A DNA stretch of 64,000 bases from Prochlorococcus sp. AG-347-G22. Lineage in GTDB: Bacteria > Cyanobacteriota > Cyanobacteriia > PCC-6307 > Cyanobiaceae. Within the stretch, counting starts at the first letter, position 1. Every line of letters starts with the position of its first letter. The stretch spans positions 21,197 through 85,196 of the forward strand of contig QCBK01000007.1 in NCBI GenBank assembly GCA_003281635.1, given 5' to 3'. Under the pieces are notes generated by a model. The model saw only the letters and a program-made list of their open reading frames with translations. It searched no databases and was not told where the DNA came from. Position numbers and translations under genes: made by a program. Below, piece after piece: positions 9,921-20,187 of this stretch.

Positions 9921-11033
9921 ATGGATTTGCTAAAAAGTCCTCTTTATTCAAAATATGTTGAATCCAATGCAAAATTAGTAGATTTTGCAGGTTGGGAAAT
10001 GCCCATATCATTTTCAGGATTAATTAAAGAGCATGAATCAGTTAGATCTTCAGCAGGATTATTTGATATTTCTCACATGGGTGTGATTTCTATCAAGGGA
10101 ATCAATCCAAAGGATTATATTCAAAAACTTTTTCCTACTAATTTATACTCCTTTTCTGAAGGTCAGGGGCTTTATACAGTAATGCTTAATGATAAAGGAG
10201 GCATAATAGATGACTTAATAATTTATGACCTTGGTATACAAGAAAATGACACATCAGAATTATTGTTAATAGTTAATGCAAGTAGATATGAAGAAGATTT
10301 TCAGTGGATAAAAAATAATTTAAATAAATATGAAATTTCGATAAAAAACTTTAAAAAAGACAAAGTACTTTTAGCACTACAAGGAAAAAACTCATTCGAT
10401 TTATTTGAAGAATGGATTGAATCTTCGATCTCACATATTCCTAACTTTGGATGCGAATATAAAATTTTTGAGCATATTTCGTCTAAAGAAAAAATTTTCT
10501 TTTCAAAAACAGGATATACAGGGGAAAATGGTCTAGAAATACTTTTATCTAAAAAAGCAGCAATTAATTTATGGGATTTCTCAATTTCCAAAAATGTTGC
10601 ACCTTGTGGTTTAGGAGCTAGAGATACTCTTAGACTTGAAGCAGGCATGCATCTTTATGGTCAAGACATAAATGAAGAAACTTCTCCATATGAAGCGGGG
10701 TTAGGCTGGCTAGTACATCTAGAAAATAATCACGAATTCTTTGGAAGAGGATTTCTTGAAGAGCAGTCAAGATTAGGTATTCAAAAAAAGTTAGTTGGTC
10801 TCTCTATAGAAGGCAAAGCAATAGGAAGAAAAGGTTGCGCAGTTTTTAAAGGTGAAGAAAATATTGGGACTATCACAAGCGGCAGTTGGTCTCCAACTAA
10901 ACAACAAGCTATAGCTTTTGCATACATCAATACTTCGCATGCCTTAATAAATAATGAAGTTCAAATATTAATAAGAGGCAAAAAATTCAAAGGGGTCGTA
11001 ACAAAAAGAGCGTTTTATAAAAGAAATTATTAA
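9921..11033 (+). CDS. gcvT: aminomethyltransferase (glycine cleavage T protein)
   Basis: [50 protein letters not shown]. Confidence 0.96.
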   Translation: MDLLKSPLYSKYVESNAKLVDFAGWEMPISFSGLIKEHESVRSSAGLFDISHMGVISIKGINPKDYIQKLFPTNLYSFSEGQGLYTVMLNDKGGIIDDLIIYDLGIQENDTSELLLIVNASRYEEDFQWIKNNLNKYEISIKNFKKDKVLLALQGKNSFDLFEEWIESSISHIPNFGCEYKIFEHISSKEKIFFSKTGYTGENGLEILLSKKAAINLWDFSISKNVAPCGLGARDTLRLEAGMHLYGQDINEETSPYEAGLGWLVHLENNHEFFGRGFLEEQSRLGIQKKLVGLSIEGKAIGRKGCAVFKGEENIGTITSGSWSPTKQQAIAFAYINTSHALINNEVQILIRGKKFKGVVTKRAFYKRNY

Positions 11034-11088
11034 CTAAATTTACCCTAAAGGAATTATTATAAGTTATTGATAAATAAATCATACTTTG

Positions 11089-12885
11089 ATGAGAAACAAA
11101 ATTTGCAAAGAACTCAATAATACAGATATTGGTAAGTTAGTTAATTTATGCGGATGGGTAGATAGAAGAAGAGATCATGGAGGTGTAATTTTTATTGATT
11201 TAAGAGACCATAGTGGATTCCTTCAAATAACAATTAACCCCGATGATGGTGCAGATCTTTTTAAACAGGCAGAAACTCTAAGAAATGAGACAGTAATAAT
11301 GGTTAGCGGAATTATTAATGAAAGGCCCAAAGATTCCATAAATACAAATTTAAGTACTGGAGAGTTAGAGCTTAAGGTTAAAGATTTGCAAATTCTCAAC
11401 CAAATTAAAAAAAACTTACCTTTTCCAGTGTCTATACATGATTATGAAAATACAAAAGAGGAACTCAGATTAAAATATAGATACCTTGATTTAAGAAGGG
11501 GAAAATTACTAGAAAATTTAAAAACAAGACATAAGATTATTAAAGTTGCAAGAGAATTTCTTGATAATTTTGGATTTACAGAAGTAGAGACCCCATTACT
11601 TACAAAGTCAACTCCAGAAGGCGCTCGCGATTTTCTTGTTCCTGCACGTCTTTCAAATGGAGAATTTTTTGCTTTACCTCAATCACCACAACTATTTAAA
11701 CAACTTTTAATGGTTGGAGGCATGGACAAGTATTATCAAATCGCAAAATGTTTCCGTGATGAAGACTTAAGGGCAGATAGACAGCCAGAGTTTACTCAAT
11801 TAGATATTGAGATGAGCTTTATTAGTGAAGAAGAAATAATTTCTTTTAATGAAAGTCTCATAAAAAAAATATGGAAAGAAGTATTAAATATTAATTTTAA
11901 TAATGCTTTTCCAAGAATGTCATGGCAGGCAGCAATGGATAATTACGGCACTGATAGGCCAGATACCAGATATCAAATGTTATTAAAAGATTTAGGAGGA
12001 GTATTAGGTGATATTGGATTTAATATTTTCACCAAGGCAATTAAGTCTGGAGGTTATATAAAATCCATAACAGTTAAAGGAGGTAATTCAAGTATTAGCA
12101 ACGTAAGAATAAAACCAGGAGGTGATATCTTCCAAGTAGCGCAAGATGCAGGAGCTGGTGGTTTGGCGTTTATAAGAGTCAAAGGAGATGAGCTTGAGAC
12201 TATTGGGGCAATTAAAAATAATCTAAGTGAAGAGCATATAGCTGATATTTTAAAAATCACAGAAGCAAAAGATGGAGACTTAATCCTCTTAGGAGCTGGA
12301 GATAAACAAATTGTCAATCAGTCATTAGATAGGGTTAGACAATATATCGCAAAAGACTTAAATCTCGTTGATAAAAGTAAATGGAATTTCTTATGGGTAA
12401 CTGACTTCCCCATGTTTGAGAGAAATGAAGAGGAAAATAGATATGAAGCTTTACATCATCCTTTTTGTTCTCCAAAAAATATCAAATCTACAGATTCTGA
12501 AAACTTGAAAAAAGAAATAGAGAGCTCTACAGCAAATGCTTACGACCTAGTTCTCAATGGATTAGAGTTAGGAGGTGGCTCTTTACGTATTCATGAAGCG
12601 AACTTACAAAGAGAGGTTCTAAAAACGGTAGGACTTACTGATAAAGAGATTGATGAAAAATTTGGATTTTTAATAGAAGCCTTAGAAATGGGTGCTCCTC
12701 CTCATGGTGGAATAGCATTTGGATTAGATCGTATTACCATGCTGATCATTGGTGCAGATTCAATCAGAGAAACCATTGCTTTTCCAAAAAATCAACAGGC
12801 TAAATGTCTCCTCACAAATGCACCTTCAAATGTCTCTGAATCACAATTAAAAGAACTAGATATTGAAATAACAATTGATGAATAA
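11089..12885 (+). CDS. aspS: aspartyl-tRNA synthetase
   Basis: [19 protein letters not shown], class II motifs [31 protein letters not shown] at 11089. Confidence 0.97.
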   Translation: MRNKICKELNNTDIGKLVNLCGWVDRRRDHGGVIFIDLRDHSGFLQITINPDDGADLFKQAETLRNETVIMVSGIINERPKDSINTNLSTGELELKVKDLQILNQIKKNLPFPVSIHDYENTKEELRLKYRYLDLRRGKLLENLKTRHKIIKVAREFLDNFGFTEVETPLLTKSTPEGARDFLVPARLSNGEFFALPQSPQLFKQLLMVGGMDKYYQIAKCFRDEDLRADRQPEFTQLDIEMSFISEEEIISFNESLIKKIWKEVLNINFNNAFPRMSWQAAMDNYGTDRPDTRYQMLLKDLGGVLGDIGFNIFTKAIKSGGYIKSITVKGGNSSISNVRIKPGGDIFQVAQDAGAGGLAFIRVKGDELETIGAIKNNLSEEHIADILKITEAKDGDLILLGAGDKQIVNQSLDRVRQYIAKDLNLVDKSKWNFLWVTDFPMFERNEEENRYEALHHPFCSPKNIKSTDSENLKKEIESSTANAYDLVLNGLELGGGSLRIHEANLQREVLKTVGLTDKEIDEKFGFLIEALEMGAPPHGGIAFGLDRITMLIIGADSIRETIAFPKNQQAKCLLTNAPSNVSESQLKELDIEITIDE

Positions 12886-12960
12886 GAATATATATGGATG
12901 TTCTAAAAGTTTTTTGTTTAAATAAAATATAAGGAGGCTGTGCTTAATTAAAAATATTTA

Positions 12961-14571
12961 ATGTCAAAGTTTGTATTCGTCACCGGAGGAGTAGTTTCTA
13001 GCATTGGTAAAGGAATTGTAGCTGCAAGCTTAGGAAGATTATTAAAGTCTAGGGGATATAGTGTTTCAATATTAAAACTAGATCCATATCTAAATGTTGA
13101 TCCAGGAACAATGAGCCCTTTCCAACATGGAGAAGTATTTGTAACTGAAGATGGGGCTGAAACCGATCTAGATTTAGGTCACTATGAAAGATTTACTGAT
13201 ACTGCAATGACTAGATTAAATAGTGTGACTACGGGATCTATCTATCAAGCAGTTATCAATAAAGAAAGAAGAGGTAGTTATAACGGTGGAACTGTGCAAG
13301 TAATACCTCACATAACGGGAGAAATAAGAGAAAGAATTCATAGAGTAGCCGCCAACAGTAATGCAGATATTATTATTACTGAAATTGGTGGAACAGTTGG
13401 TGATATTGAATCTCTACCTTTTTTAGAGGCAATAAGAGAATTCAAAAATGATGTCAATAGGAACGATGTGGCATACATACACGTAACATTACTTCCTTAC
13501 ATCAAAACCTCTGGCGAAATAAAAACTAAACCAACGCAACATTCAGTGAAAGAATTGAGATCAATTGGAATTCAGCCAGATTTACTTGTATGCCGAAGTG
13601 ATCAATCTATCAATGAAGCTCTTAAAAAGAAGCTTAGTGGTTTTTGCGGTGTCAGTATGAACTCTGTAATTGAAGCTTTAGACGCAGACAGTATTTATTC
13701 TGTACCTCTTTCTTTAAAAAAAGAAGGTTTATGCAAAGAAACCCTGAAGTATTTAGACCTTGAAGATAAAAAATGTGATCTGAAAAATTGGGAACAACTA
13801 ATACACAACCTAAGAAATCCTGGAGCTCCAATCAAAGTTGCTTTAGTAGGAAAATACATTGAACTTGGAGATGCATATTTATCCGTTGTTGAAGCTTTAA
13901 GACATGCATGCATTGAACAAAAGGCTTTATTAGATTTACATTGGGTAAGTGCTGAAATGATAGAAAAAAATTCAGCAGCAACTTACTTAAATGAAGTTGA
14001 TGCAATTGTCGTGCCTGGGGGATTTGGCAATAGAGGAGTAAATGGAAAAATTTCGGCTATAAAATTTGCAAGAGAAAATAAAATTCCATTTTTAGGTTTG
14101 TGCCTTGGGATGCAATGTGCAGTTATAGAGTGGGCCAGGAATATAGCTAATCTTACAGATGCATCTAGTTCAGAACTAGACCCAAACACTCCCAATCCAG
14201 TGATACATTTATTACCAGAACAGGAAGATGTAGTTGATTTAGGTGGGACAATGAGACTTGGAGTTTATCCATGTAGATTGACAAAAAATACAACTGGAAA
14301 AAACTTATATGATGAAGATGTTATTTATGAGAGACATCGACATAGATACGAATTTAATAATTACTACAAACAAAGTTTTTTAGATTCTGGATACAAAATT
14401 AGTGGTACATCACCAGATGGCAGATTAGTTGAATTAATTGAGTTAGAAAATCATCCATACTTCTTAGCATGTCAATATCATCCTGAGTTTTTATCAAGAC
14501 CTGGCAAACCTCATCCTTTATTTAAGGGTTTAATAAAAGCCTCTCAAGATAAGTTAACTCAATCAAATTAA
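12961..14571 (+). CDS. pyrG: CTP synthase
   Basis: [20 protein letters not shown] domain [18 protein letters not shown]. Confidence 0.98.
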   Translation: MSKFVFVTGGVVSSIGKGIVAASLGRLLKSRGYSVSILKLDPYLNVDPGTMSPFQHGEVFVTEDGAETDLDLGHYERFTDTAMTRLNSVTTGSIYQAVINKERRGSYNGGTVQVIPHITGEIRERIHRVAANSNADIIITEIGGTVGDIESLPFLEAIREFKNDVNRNDVAYIHVTLLPYIKTSGEIKTKPTQHSVKELRSIGIQPDLLVCRSDQSINEALKKKLSGFCGVSMNSVIEALDADSIYSVPLSLKKEGLCKETLKYLDLEDKKCDLKNWEQLIHNLRNPGAPIKVALVGKYIELGDAYLSVVEALRHACIEQKALLDLHWVSAEMIEKNSAATYLNEVDAIVVPGGFGNRGVNGKISAIKFARENKIPFLGLCLGMQCAVIEWARNIANLTDASSSELDPNTPNPVIHLLPEQEDVVDLGGTMRLGVYPCRLTKNTTGKNLYDEDVIYERHRHRYEFNNYYKQSFLDSGYKISGTSPDGRLVELIELENHPYFLACQYHPEFLSRPGKPHPLFKGLIKASQDKLTQSN

Positions 14572-14589
14572 TATTCTTTATTTTTTTGA

Positions 14590-15267
14590 ATGAAAATGAC
14601 AAATTATTTACCCCTAGTCGAACAATTTCATTCATTACAAGGTGAAGGTTATCACGCTGGGAAAAGTGCTTTTTTTGTAAGGTTAGCCGGATGTAAAGTT
14701 GGATGTTCATGGTGCGATACCAAGAATTCATGGGACGAGAAAAAACACCCTTCTATATCAATTGAAAAAATAGTAGATCACATAAAAATTGCCAGAGAAA
14801 AAGGAGCATCTTTTTGCGTTATTACAGGTGGAGAACCTTTACAACATAACTTAGATAATTTCTGCAAAGCCATAAAAAAAATGACGATGGGAGAAGAACG
14901 AACGCCAATGAAGATTCATATTGAGACAAGTGGAGTTAATTCGATATCAGGAAGCTATGACTGGATTACTCTATCTCCTAAAAGACACTCACCTCCAAAA
15001 AATTATTTTTTAAAAAAATGTAATGAAATCAAAATAATCATAAATGAAATAGAAGATATTGAATTTGCTATTCAAATAAAAAAAGAAACTTTAAAACAAT
15101 TTCAACTCTCTCAAAGCGAAGATGGCTTAAAAAAAGAAGATAAAATTTTTTATTTACAGCCAGCATGGAACAATGCGAATGGTTTTTCTCTTGCTATCGA
15201 TTTCGTAAAAAATAACCCAGATTGGCAATTGAGCCTTCAAACTCACAAATACTTAAAAATTAATTGA
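14590..15267 (+). CDS. queE: 7-carboxy-7-deazaguanine synthase (radical SAM)
   Basis: SLQGEGYHAGKSAFFVRLAGCKVGCSWCDTKNSW, VITGGEPL. Confidence 0.95.
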   Translation: MKMTNYLPLVEQFHSLQGEGYHAGKSAFFVRLAGCKVGCSWCDTKNSWDEKKHPSISIEKIVDHIKIAREKGASFCVITGGEPLQHNLDNFCKAIKKMTMGEERTPMKIHIETSGVNSISGSYDWITLSPKRHSPPKNYFLKKCNEIKIIINEIEDIEFAIQIKKETLKQFQLSQSEDGLKKEDKIFYLQPAWNNANGFSLAIDFVKNNPDWQLSLQTHKYLKIN

Positions 15268-15273
15268 AATCAT

Positions 15274-15948
15274 ATGCCTATTAAAAATAAATCGATAGTA
15301 GTTTTATTATCTGGAGGTTTAGATTCTTCTACAGTTACTGGTATCGCCAAAAAATCCGAAGCTAAAATTTTTGGCCTTTCATTTGACTACGGTCAACGTC
15401 ATAAAAAAGAATTAAATTCTGCGTCAATTATTGCAAAACACTTTGATATCGAAGAATTTAAAATCATTAAGCTTGACTTATCTTTATGGGGAGGCTCGTC
15501 ATTAACTGATACTCAAAAAAATATTCCAATAGAAGGAGTACAAACTAATAAAATCCCTAATACTTATGTTCCTGGAAGAAATACTATATTTATTTCCGTT
15601 GCACTAAGTTATGCCGAAGCAATAGATGCTGATTTTATAGGATTAGGAGTTAATGCACTAGATTATTCTGGTTATCCAGATTGTAGACCTGACTACATTA
15701 AAAAATTTCAAGAGTTAGCAGATTTAGCCAATAAAAGAGGAAGAGAAAATAATCCAATAAAACTTTGGACACCACTATTAGATTTAAATAAAGAGGAAAT
15801 TATTAAATTAGCTTTTGATTATCATGTCCCTTTAGATAAAACATGGAGTTGTTATTCGGGTAATTCAAAACCATGCGGTAAGTGTGATAGCTGCAGAATT
15901 AGAAATGCCGCTTATGAAAAATGGCTCAATAACAATAATAAAAAATGA
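15274..15948 (+). CDS. queC: 7-cyano-7-deazaguanine synthase
   Basis: VVLLSGGLDSST PP-loop, C-terminal SCY…CGKCDSC zinc site. Confidence 0.96.
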   Translation: MPIKNKSIVVLLSGGLDSSTVTGIAKKSEAKIFGLSFDYGQRHKKELNSASIIAKHFDIEEFKIIKLDLSLWGGSSLTDTQKNIPIEGVQTNKIPNTYVPGRNTIFISVALSYAEAIDADFIGLGVNALDYSGYPDCRPDYIKKFQELADLANKRGRENNPIKLWTPLLDLNKEEIIKLAFDYHVPLDKTWSCYSGNSKPCGKCDSCRIRNAAYEKWLNNNNKK

Positions 15949-17261
15949 AAATAAAAAAAATAATTATAAAAAAATGGATAGATCCAGCACTGATTACGCA
16001 TCATCTAACAAAAAAATTCGGAGATAAAGGATTAGCTTGGCTAGATAGTGATGGCAAAGAAAATGGAGAATGGTCAATAATAGGAATTAAACCTAAAAAA
16101 ATAATCCAATCAAGAGATATCAATAACTTAGACAAAACTAATAATCCATTTAACAATTTAAGAAATATTGAAGAAGGATTTTGGATCGGATGGTTAAGTT
16201 ATGAAGCTGGAGTTTTTGTAGAACCCAAAAACCCATGGCGAAAATCTAATATGGCAACTTTATGGATTGCATCATATGATCCAATCATTAAATGTAATCT
16301 CATAAAACAAGAAATAATTATAGAAGGCACAAACTCATCTGAACTGATGAATTATAAAAACATAATCAACAATATTAAAAATATTGAAGAAGAAAATATT
16401 ATTAAAACAAATTTGAATTTTGATTTTTCAAAAATCAATTTGGAGGAAATGGCTGAAAAATTTCAGAAAAATATTCTAAAATTGAAAAAATTAATTTCCT
16501 TAGGGGATATATTTCAAGCAAACTTAACAACTAAATGCGAAATTGAATCTTCCAAAAACTATAATCCTTTAGATATTTATTTGAAAATCAGAAGGAAATT
16601 AAGAGCACCCTTTGGAGGAATAATAATAAATAATGATAATTATAAAGAGGCTGTATTATCTACCTCGCCAGAAAGATTTATAAAAATAGATAATAAAAAT
16701 TTTGTAGAATCAAGACCAATCAAAGGAACTAGATCCAGAGATAAGGATTTAAATCAAGACGCGCTTAATGCTATCGATTTAATAACGAACGAAAAAGATA
16801 GAGCCGAAAATATTATGATTGTTGACCTAATAAGGAATGATTTAAGTAAAGTTTGCGAAACAGGAAGTATTGTAGTTCCAGAAATATTAAAACTTGAAAG
16901 TTTCTTAAAAGTTCATCATCTAACTTCAGTAATCAGAGGCAAATTAAAAAAAGACAAGAACTGGATTGATTTACTAAAAGCTTGTTGGCCTGGGGGCTCT
17001 ATAACTGGAGCACCTAAATTAAGATCATGCCAGAGACTTTTTGAATTAGAAGAATGTGAACGCGGACCATACTGTGGCTCATTTTTGAAGCTTGATTGGA
17101 ATGGAGAGTTTGACAGCAATATACTAATAAGATCATTTTTAATTAAGGACAAAAAAATCAATATATATGCTGGTTGCGGAATAGTTATTGACTCAAATCC
17201 TGAAGAGGAAACTGATGAACTAAAGTGGAAACTTTTACCATTAATTGATTCACTTAAATGA
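15945..17261 (+). CDS. pabB: para-aminobenzoate/anthranilate synthase component I
   Basis: GDIFQANLTT, SPERFIKI, RPIKGTRSR, PGGSITGAPK chorismate-binding motifs. Confidence 0.92.
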   Translation: MKIKKIIIKKWIDPALITHHLTKKFGDKGLAWLDSDGKENGEWSIIGIKPKKIIQSRDINNLDKTNNPFNNLRNIEEGFWIGWLSYEAGVFVEPKNPWRKSNMATLWIASYDPIIKCNLIKQEIIIEGTNSSELMNYKNIINNIKNIEEENIIKTNLNFDFSKINLEEMAEKFQKNILKLKKLISLGDIFQANLTTKCEIESSKNYNPLDIYLKIRRKLRAPFGGIIINNDNYKEAVLSTSPERFIKIDNKNFVESRPIKGTRSRDKDLNQDALNAIDLITNEKDRAENIMIVDLIRNDLSKVCETGSIVVPEILKLESFLKVHHLTSVIRGKLKKDKNWIDLLKACWPGGSITGAPKLRSCQRLFELEECERGPYCGSFLKLDWNGEFDSNILIRSFLIKDKKINIYAGCGIVIDSNPEEETDELKWKLLPLIDSLK

Positions 17262-18085
17262 TTGAAACATTAGGCTGGCACAAGGATCAATGGTTGGATA
17301 TTGATAGAATATTTATTGCTGCAAATAATAGAGGATTAAAATTTGCTGATGGTTTATTTGAAACCATTTTGATAAAAGAAAACAAACCTATTCTTTTTGA
17401 TGAACATCTGAAAAGATTAGAAAAAAGTAGCAAGATTTTAAATATTAATCTCAAAATAAATAGATTAACTTTAAGACAACTTATTAATGAGGGAATTAAA
17501 AAGTTATCGCTTAAAAATGATCAATTTGCATCAGTCAGAATAAACTATAGTCGAGGAACTAATGAAGGTCGAAAACTAACAATTGATAGCACTTCAGAGA
17601 CAAAAGATTTGGATAATTTATGGCTTGAGTTCTATAGAATCAAACCAAATTTTAATCCGATAAGCGTTTGCATTAGTCAAACGGAAAAAATAAATGAATT
17701 CAGTCTTATAAGTAAATGCAAAACATTTTCATATAATCAGGCAATACAAGTTTTGACAGAAGCTAATGAAAAATCATTTGATGATTCTATCCTTTTGAAT
17801 ACTTCAGGAGAACTTTGTTGTGGAAGTACATTTAATCTTCTAATTAAAAGAAATAATCAATGGATAACTCCTAGAAAAGAGAGCGGCTGTTTAGAAGGGA
17901 TTATGGTTTCTGAAGCTTTAAAATTGAAAATTGTAAAAGAAGAATTAATTCCTCCAGAATTTCAAATTGATGACATAATTGTTGCAATTAATAGCTTATC
18001 TTGCAGACAAATTAATCAAGTTAATGATTTAAAGCTTAAACCTAAATTCGATCCAATTTACTTTTGGGATTTATTATATAGTTGA
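17258..18085 (+). CDS. pabC: aminotransferase class IV (aminodeoxychorismate lyase-like)
   Basis: NRGLKFADGLFETI…LLNTSGELCCGSTFNLL; follows pabB with a 4-nt overlap. Confidence 0.85.
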   Translation: MIETLGWHKDQWLDIDRIFIAANNRGLKFADGLFETILIKENKPILFDEHLKRLEKSSKILNINLKINRLTLRQLINEGIKKLSLKNDQFASVRINYSRGTNEGRKLTIDSTSETKDLDNLWLEFYRIKPNFNPISVCISQTEKINEFSLISKCKTFSYNQAIQVLTEANEKSFDDSILLNTSGELCCGSTFNLLIKRNNQWITPRKESGCLEGIMVSEALKLKIVKEELIPPEFQIDDIIVAINSLSCRQINQVNDLKLKPKFDPIYFWDLLYS

Positions 18086-18879
18086 ACTTTATTAATATCT
18101 GGTAAATCGACATCAGATACTTTAGTTATATTGTTATTAACCTTAAATTCAACAATTTTTCCAATAATGATAATTGATGGAGATAAAAATTCTTTATCTT
18201 TGATTTTATCTGGAAGATTATCTAATTTCTCTATCAAACATTTTTGATTTTTTAAAGTAGCTTCTTGAATAACAGCGCATTTAGTACTCTTATCTAATCC
18301 ACCTAAAATTAATTCTTCCACAATAAATTCAATATTCTTTATACCCATAAAAATTACTAAGCTATCTGATGATTTAGCTAAATCTCTCCAATTCACTGTC
18401 TTTTTTTCCTTATCTACACGCTCATGTCCAGTGACAAAAGTTACGGAACTCGCAGCATCTCTATGGGTTAGTGGAATACCAAAATATGTGGGGGCAGCTA
18501 TCCCAGAAGTAATACCAGGAACGATTTCAACTGAAATTCCATTTTTTTCTAAAATAGATACCTCTTCACCACCTCTAGAAAAAACGAATGGATCTCCCCC
18601 TTTAAGCCTTACGACATTTTTGCCTTCTTTTGCCAATTTCAAAATAAGAGCATTAGTTTCAGCCTGAGGTACAGAACACTTCCCAGCTCTTTTGCCTACA
18701 TGGAAAATTTCTGCATTTTTTCCTGCCTCTTTTGTTATTTCATCAGGAATTAAAGCATCATGAACTAATGCATCACAATTTTTTATTAGGCGTAAAGCTT
18801 TAAGAGTTAAAAGCTCAGGGTCACCAGGACCAGCTCCAACTAAATAAACAATGCCTGGCACAATAATCTCCATTAACAA
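18058..18879 (-). CDS. cobA: uroporphyrinogen-III C-methyltransferase
   Basis: VYLVGAGPGDPELLTLKA, RLKGGDPFVFSRGGEE, GIPLTHRDAASSVTFVTGH. Confidence 0.96.
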   Translation of the reverse strand: MLMEIIVPGIVYLVGAGPGDPELLTLKALRLIKNCDALVHDALIPDEITKEAGKNAEIFHVGKRAGKCSVPQAETNALILKLAKEGKNVVRLKGGDPFVFSRGGEEVSILEKNGISVEIVPGITSGIAAPTYFGIPLTHRDAASSVTFVTGHERVDKEKKTVNWRDLAKSSDSLVIFMGIKNIEFIVEELILGGLDKSTKCAVIQEATLKNQKCLIEKLDNLPDKIKDKEFLSPSIIIIGKIVEFKVNNNITKVSDVDLPDINKVQLYNKSQK

Positions 18880-18903
18880 GTATGGTAGTAAAAGTTAATC
18901 GCA

Positions 18904-20187
18904 ATGAAGGTAAATATTATGAAAAAAAGTTTATTAAAACCAAATAAAAAATTTACTCTCCTTAGTGCGTTTACCACTCTTCTAAATGATCGTTTAAGTG
19001 AAAGTATTCTGTTGCCTATATTACCCTCTTTTGTTTTACTTTTTGATTCTAAAGCAAGTACATATGGTTTATTATCATGCACTTATCAATTAGCTCAATT
19101 TACAGCTTCTCCTTTTATAGGACTTATGAGTGATAGATATGGAAGAAGACCTGTTACTCTTTTTTGTATTACTGGTTCAGTAATAGGTATATCAATATTA
19201 TCTTTTACAGTTCTTTTTAATTGGTCAAATTCAATAGCCTCTATCCCGTTATTTTTATTATTTTTAGCGAGACTAATTGATGGTTTAAGTGGGGGGACTG
19301 CAGCTACTGCAACAACAATTCTTGCAGATATTTCAAGCCCTGAAAAAAGAGCAAAAACATTTGGGCTTATTGGTGTAGCTTTTGGTTTAAGTTTTTTCTT
19401 AGGTAATATTTTTGTTGTAATTTTTGCAAGAAATACAAATAATAATTTTATTGTTCCAGTTTTGATAGCCTCAATCATTCCAATAATAAATTTTCTCCTT
19501 GTATTTTTTTACTTACCAGAAACCAAGCCTAATAGTGACTCAAGTAAATCAAAAAATATTTTAAAAAACCCTTTAAAAGCTCTATTTACAGTTTTCAAAG
19601 AAGAAAAAATTAAAAAATTATCATTAGCTTTTTTTATTTACTTTATTGCTTTTACTGGATTGACAAATATTCTGATATTTTTCCTTCAAGAATCTTTAAA
19701 CTGGACAACGAAAGCATCAAGTGGAACTCTTGTTGTAGTAGGTATCATTGCAATTATCGTTCAGGGAGGATTAATTGGGCCTCTGGTAAAGCAATTTGGC
19801 GAAATGCGATTAACACTAGTCGGATCAGGCTTTATTCTTGTGGCATGTGCTCTTTTAATAACTGCTCCAAAAGAAAATGCGACAATTAATATTTATTCAG
19901 CTGTTTCATTTTTAGCCGTTGGGGCAGGGTTAATTACGCCCACGTTAAGAGCACTAATATCTAAGAAATTAGAAATTGATAAACAAGGGTCAATTTTAAG
20001 TAACCTTCAGGGTCTACAGAGTCTTGGAGGAGTTTTAGGAATTGCAATGGCCGGAAGGGTTTATGATAGTTTTGGCCCTAAATCGCCTTTCATAGCTGGT
20101 TCCGTTATCTTACTTTTCATGATATACCTTATTGCAGAGGGTAAAAATAATAATTCTTTTAAAAATCAAAAATTAAAAGTTTTTTAA
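18904..20187 (+). CDS. major facilitator superfamily transporter (drug-efflux-like)
   Basis: 12-TM pattern, MSDRYGRRPV MFS loop motif. Confidence 0.88.
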   Translation: MKVNIMKKSLLKPNKKFTLLSAFTTLLNDRLSESILLPILPSFVLLFDSKASTYGLLSCTYQLAQFTASPFIGLMSDRYGRRPVTLFCITGSVIGISILSFTVLFNWSNSIASIPLFLLFLARLIDGLSGGTAATATTILADISSPEKRAKTFGLIGVAFGLSFFLGNIFVVIFARNTNNNFIVPVLIASIIPIINFLLVFFYLPETKPNSDSSKSKNILKNPLKALFTVFKEEKIKKLSLAFFIYFIAFTGLTNILIFFLQESLNWTTKASSGTLVVVGIIAIIVQGGLIGPLVKQFGEMRLTLVGSGFILVACALLITAPKENATINIYSAVSFLAVGAGLITPTLRALISKKLEIDKQGSILSNLQGLQSLGGVLGIAMAGRVYDSFGPKSPFIAGSVILLFMIYLIAEGKNNNSFKNQKLKVF

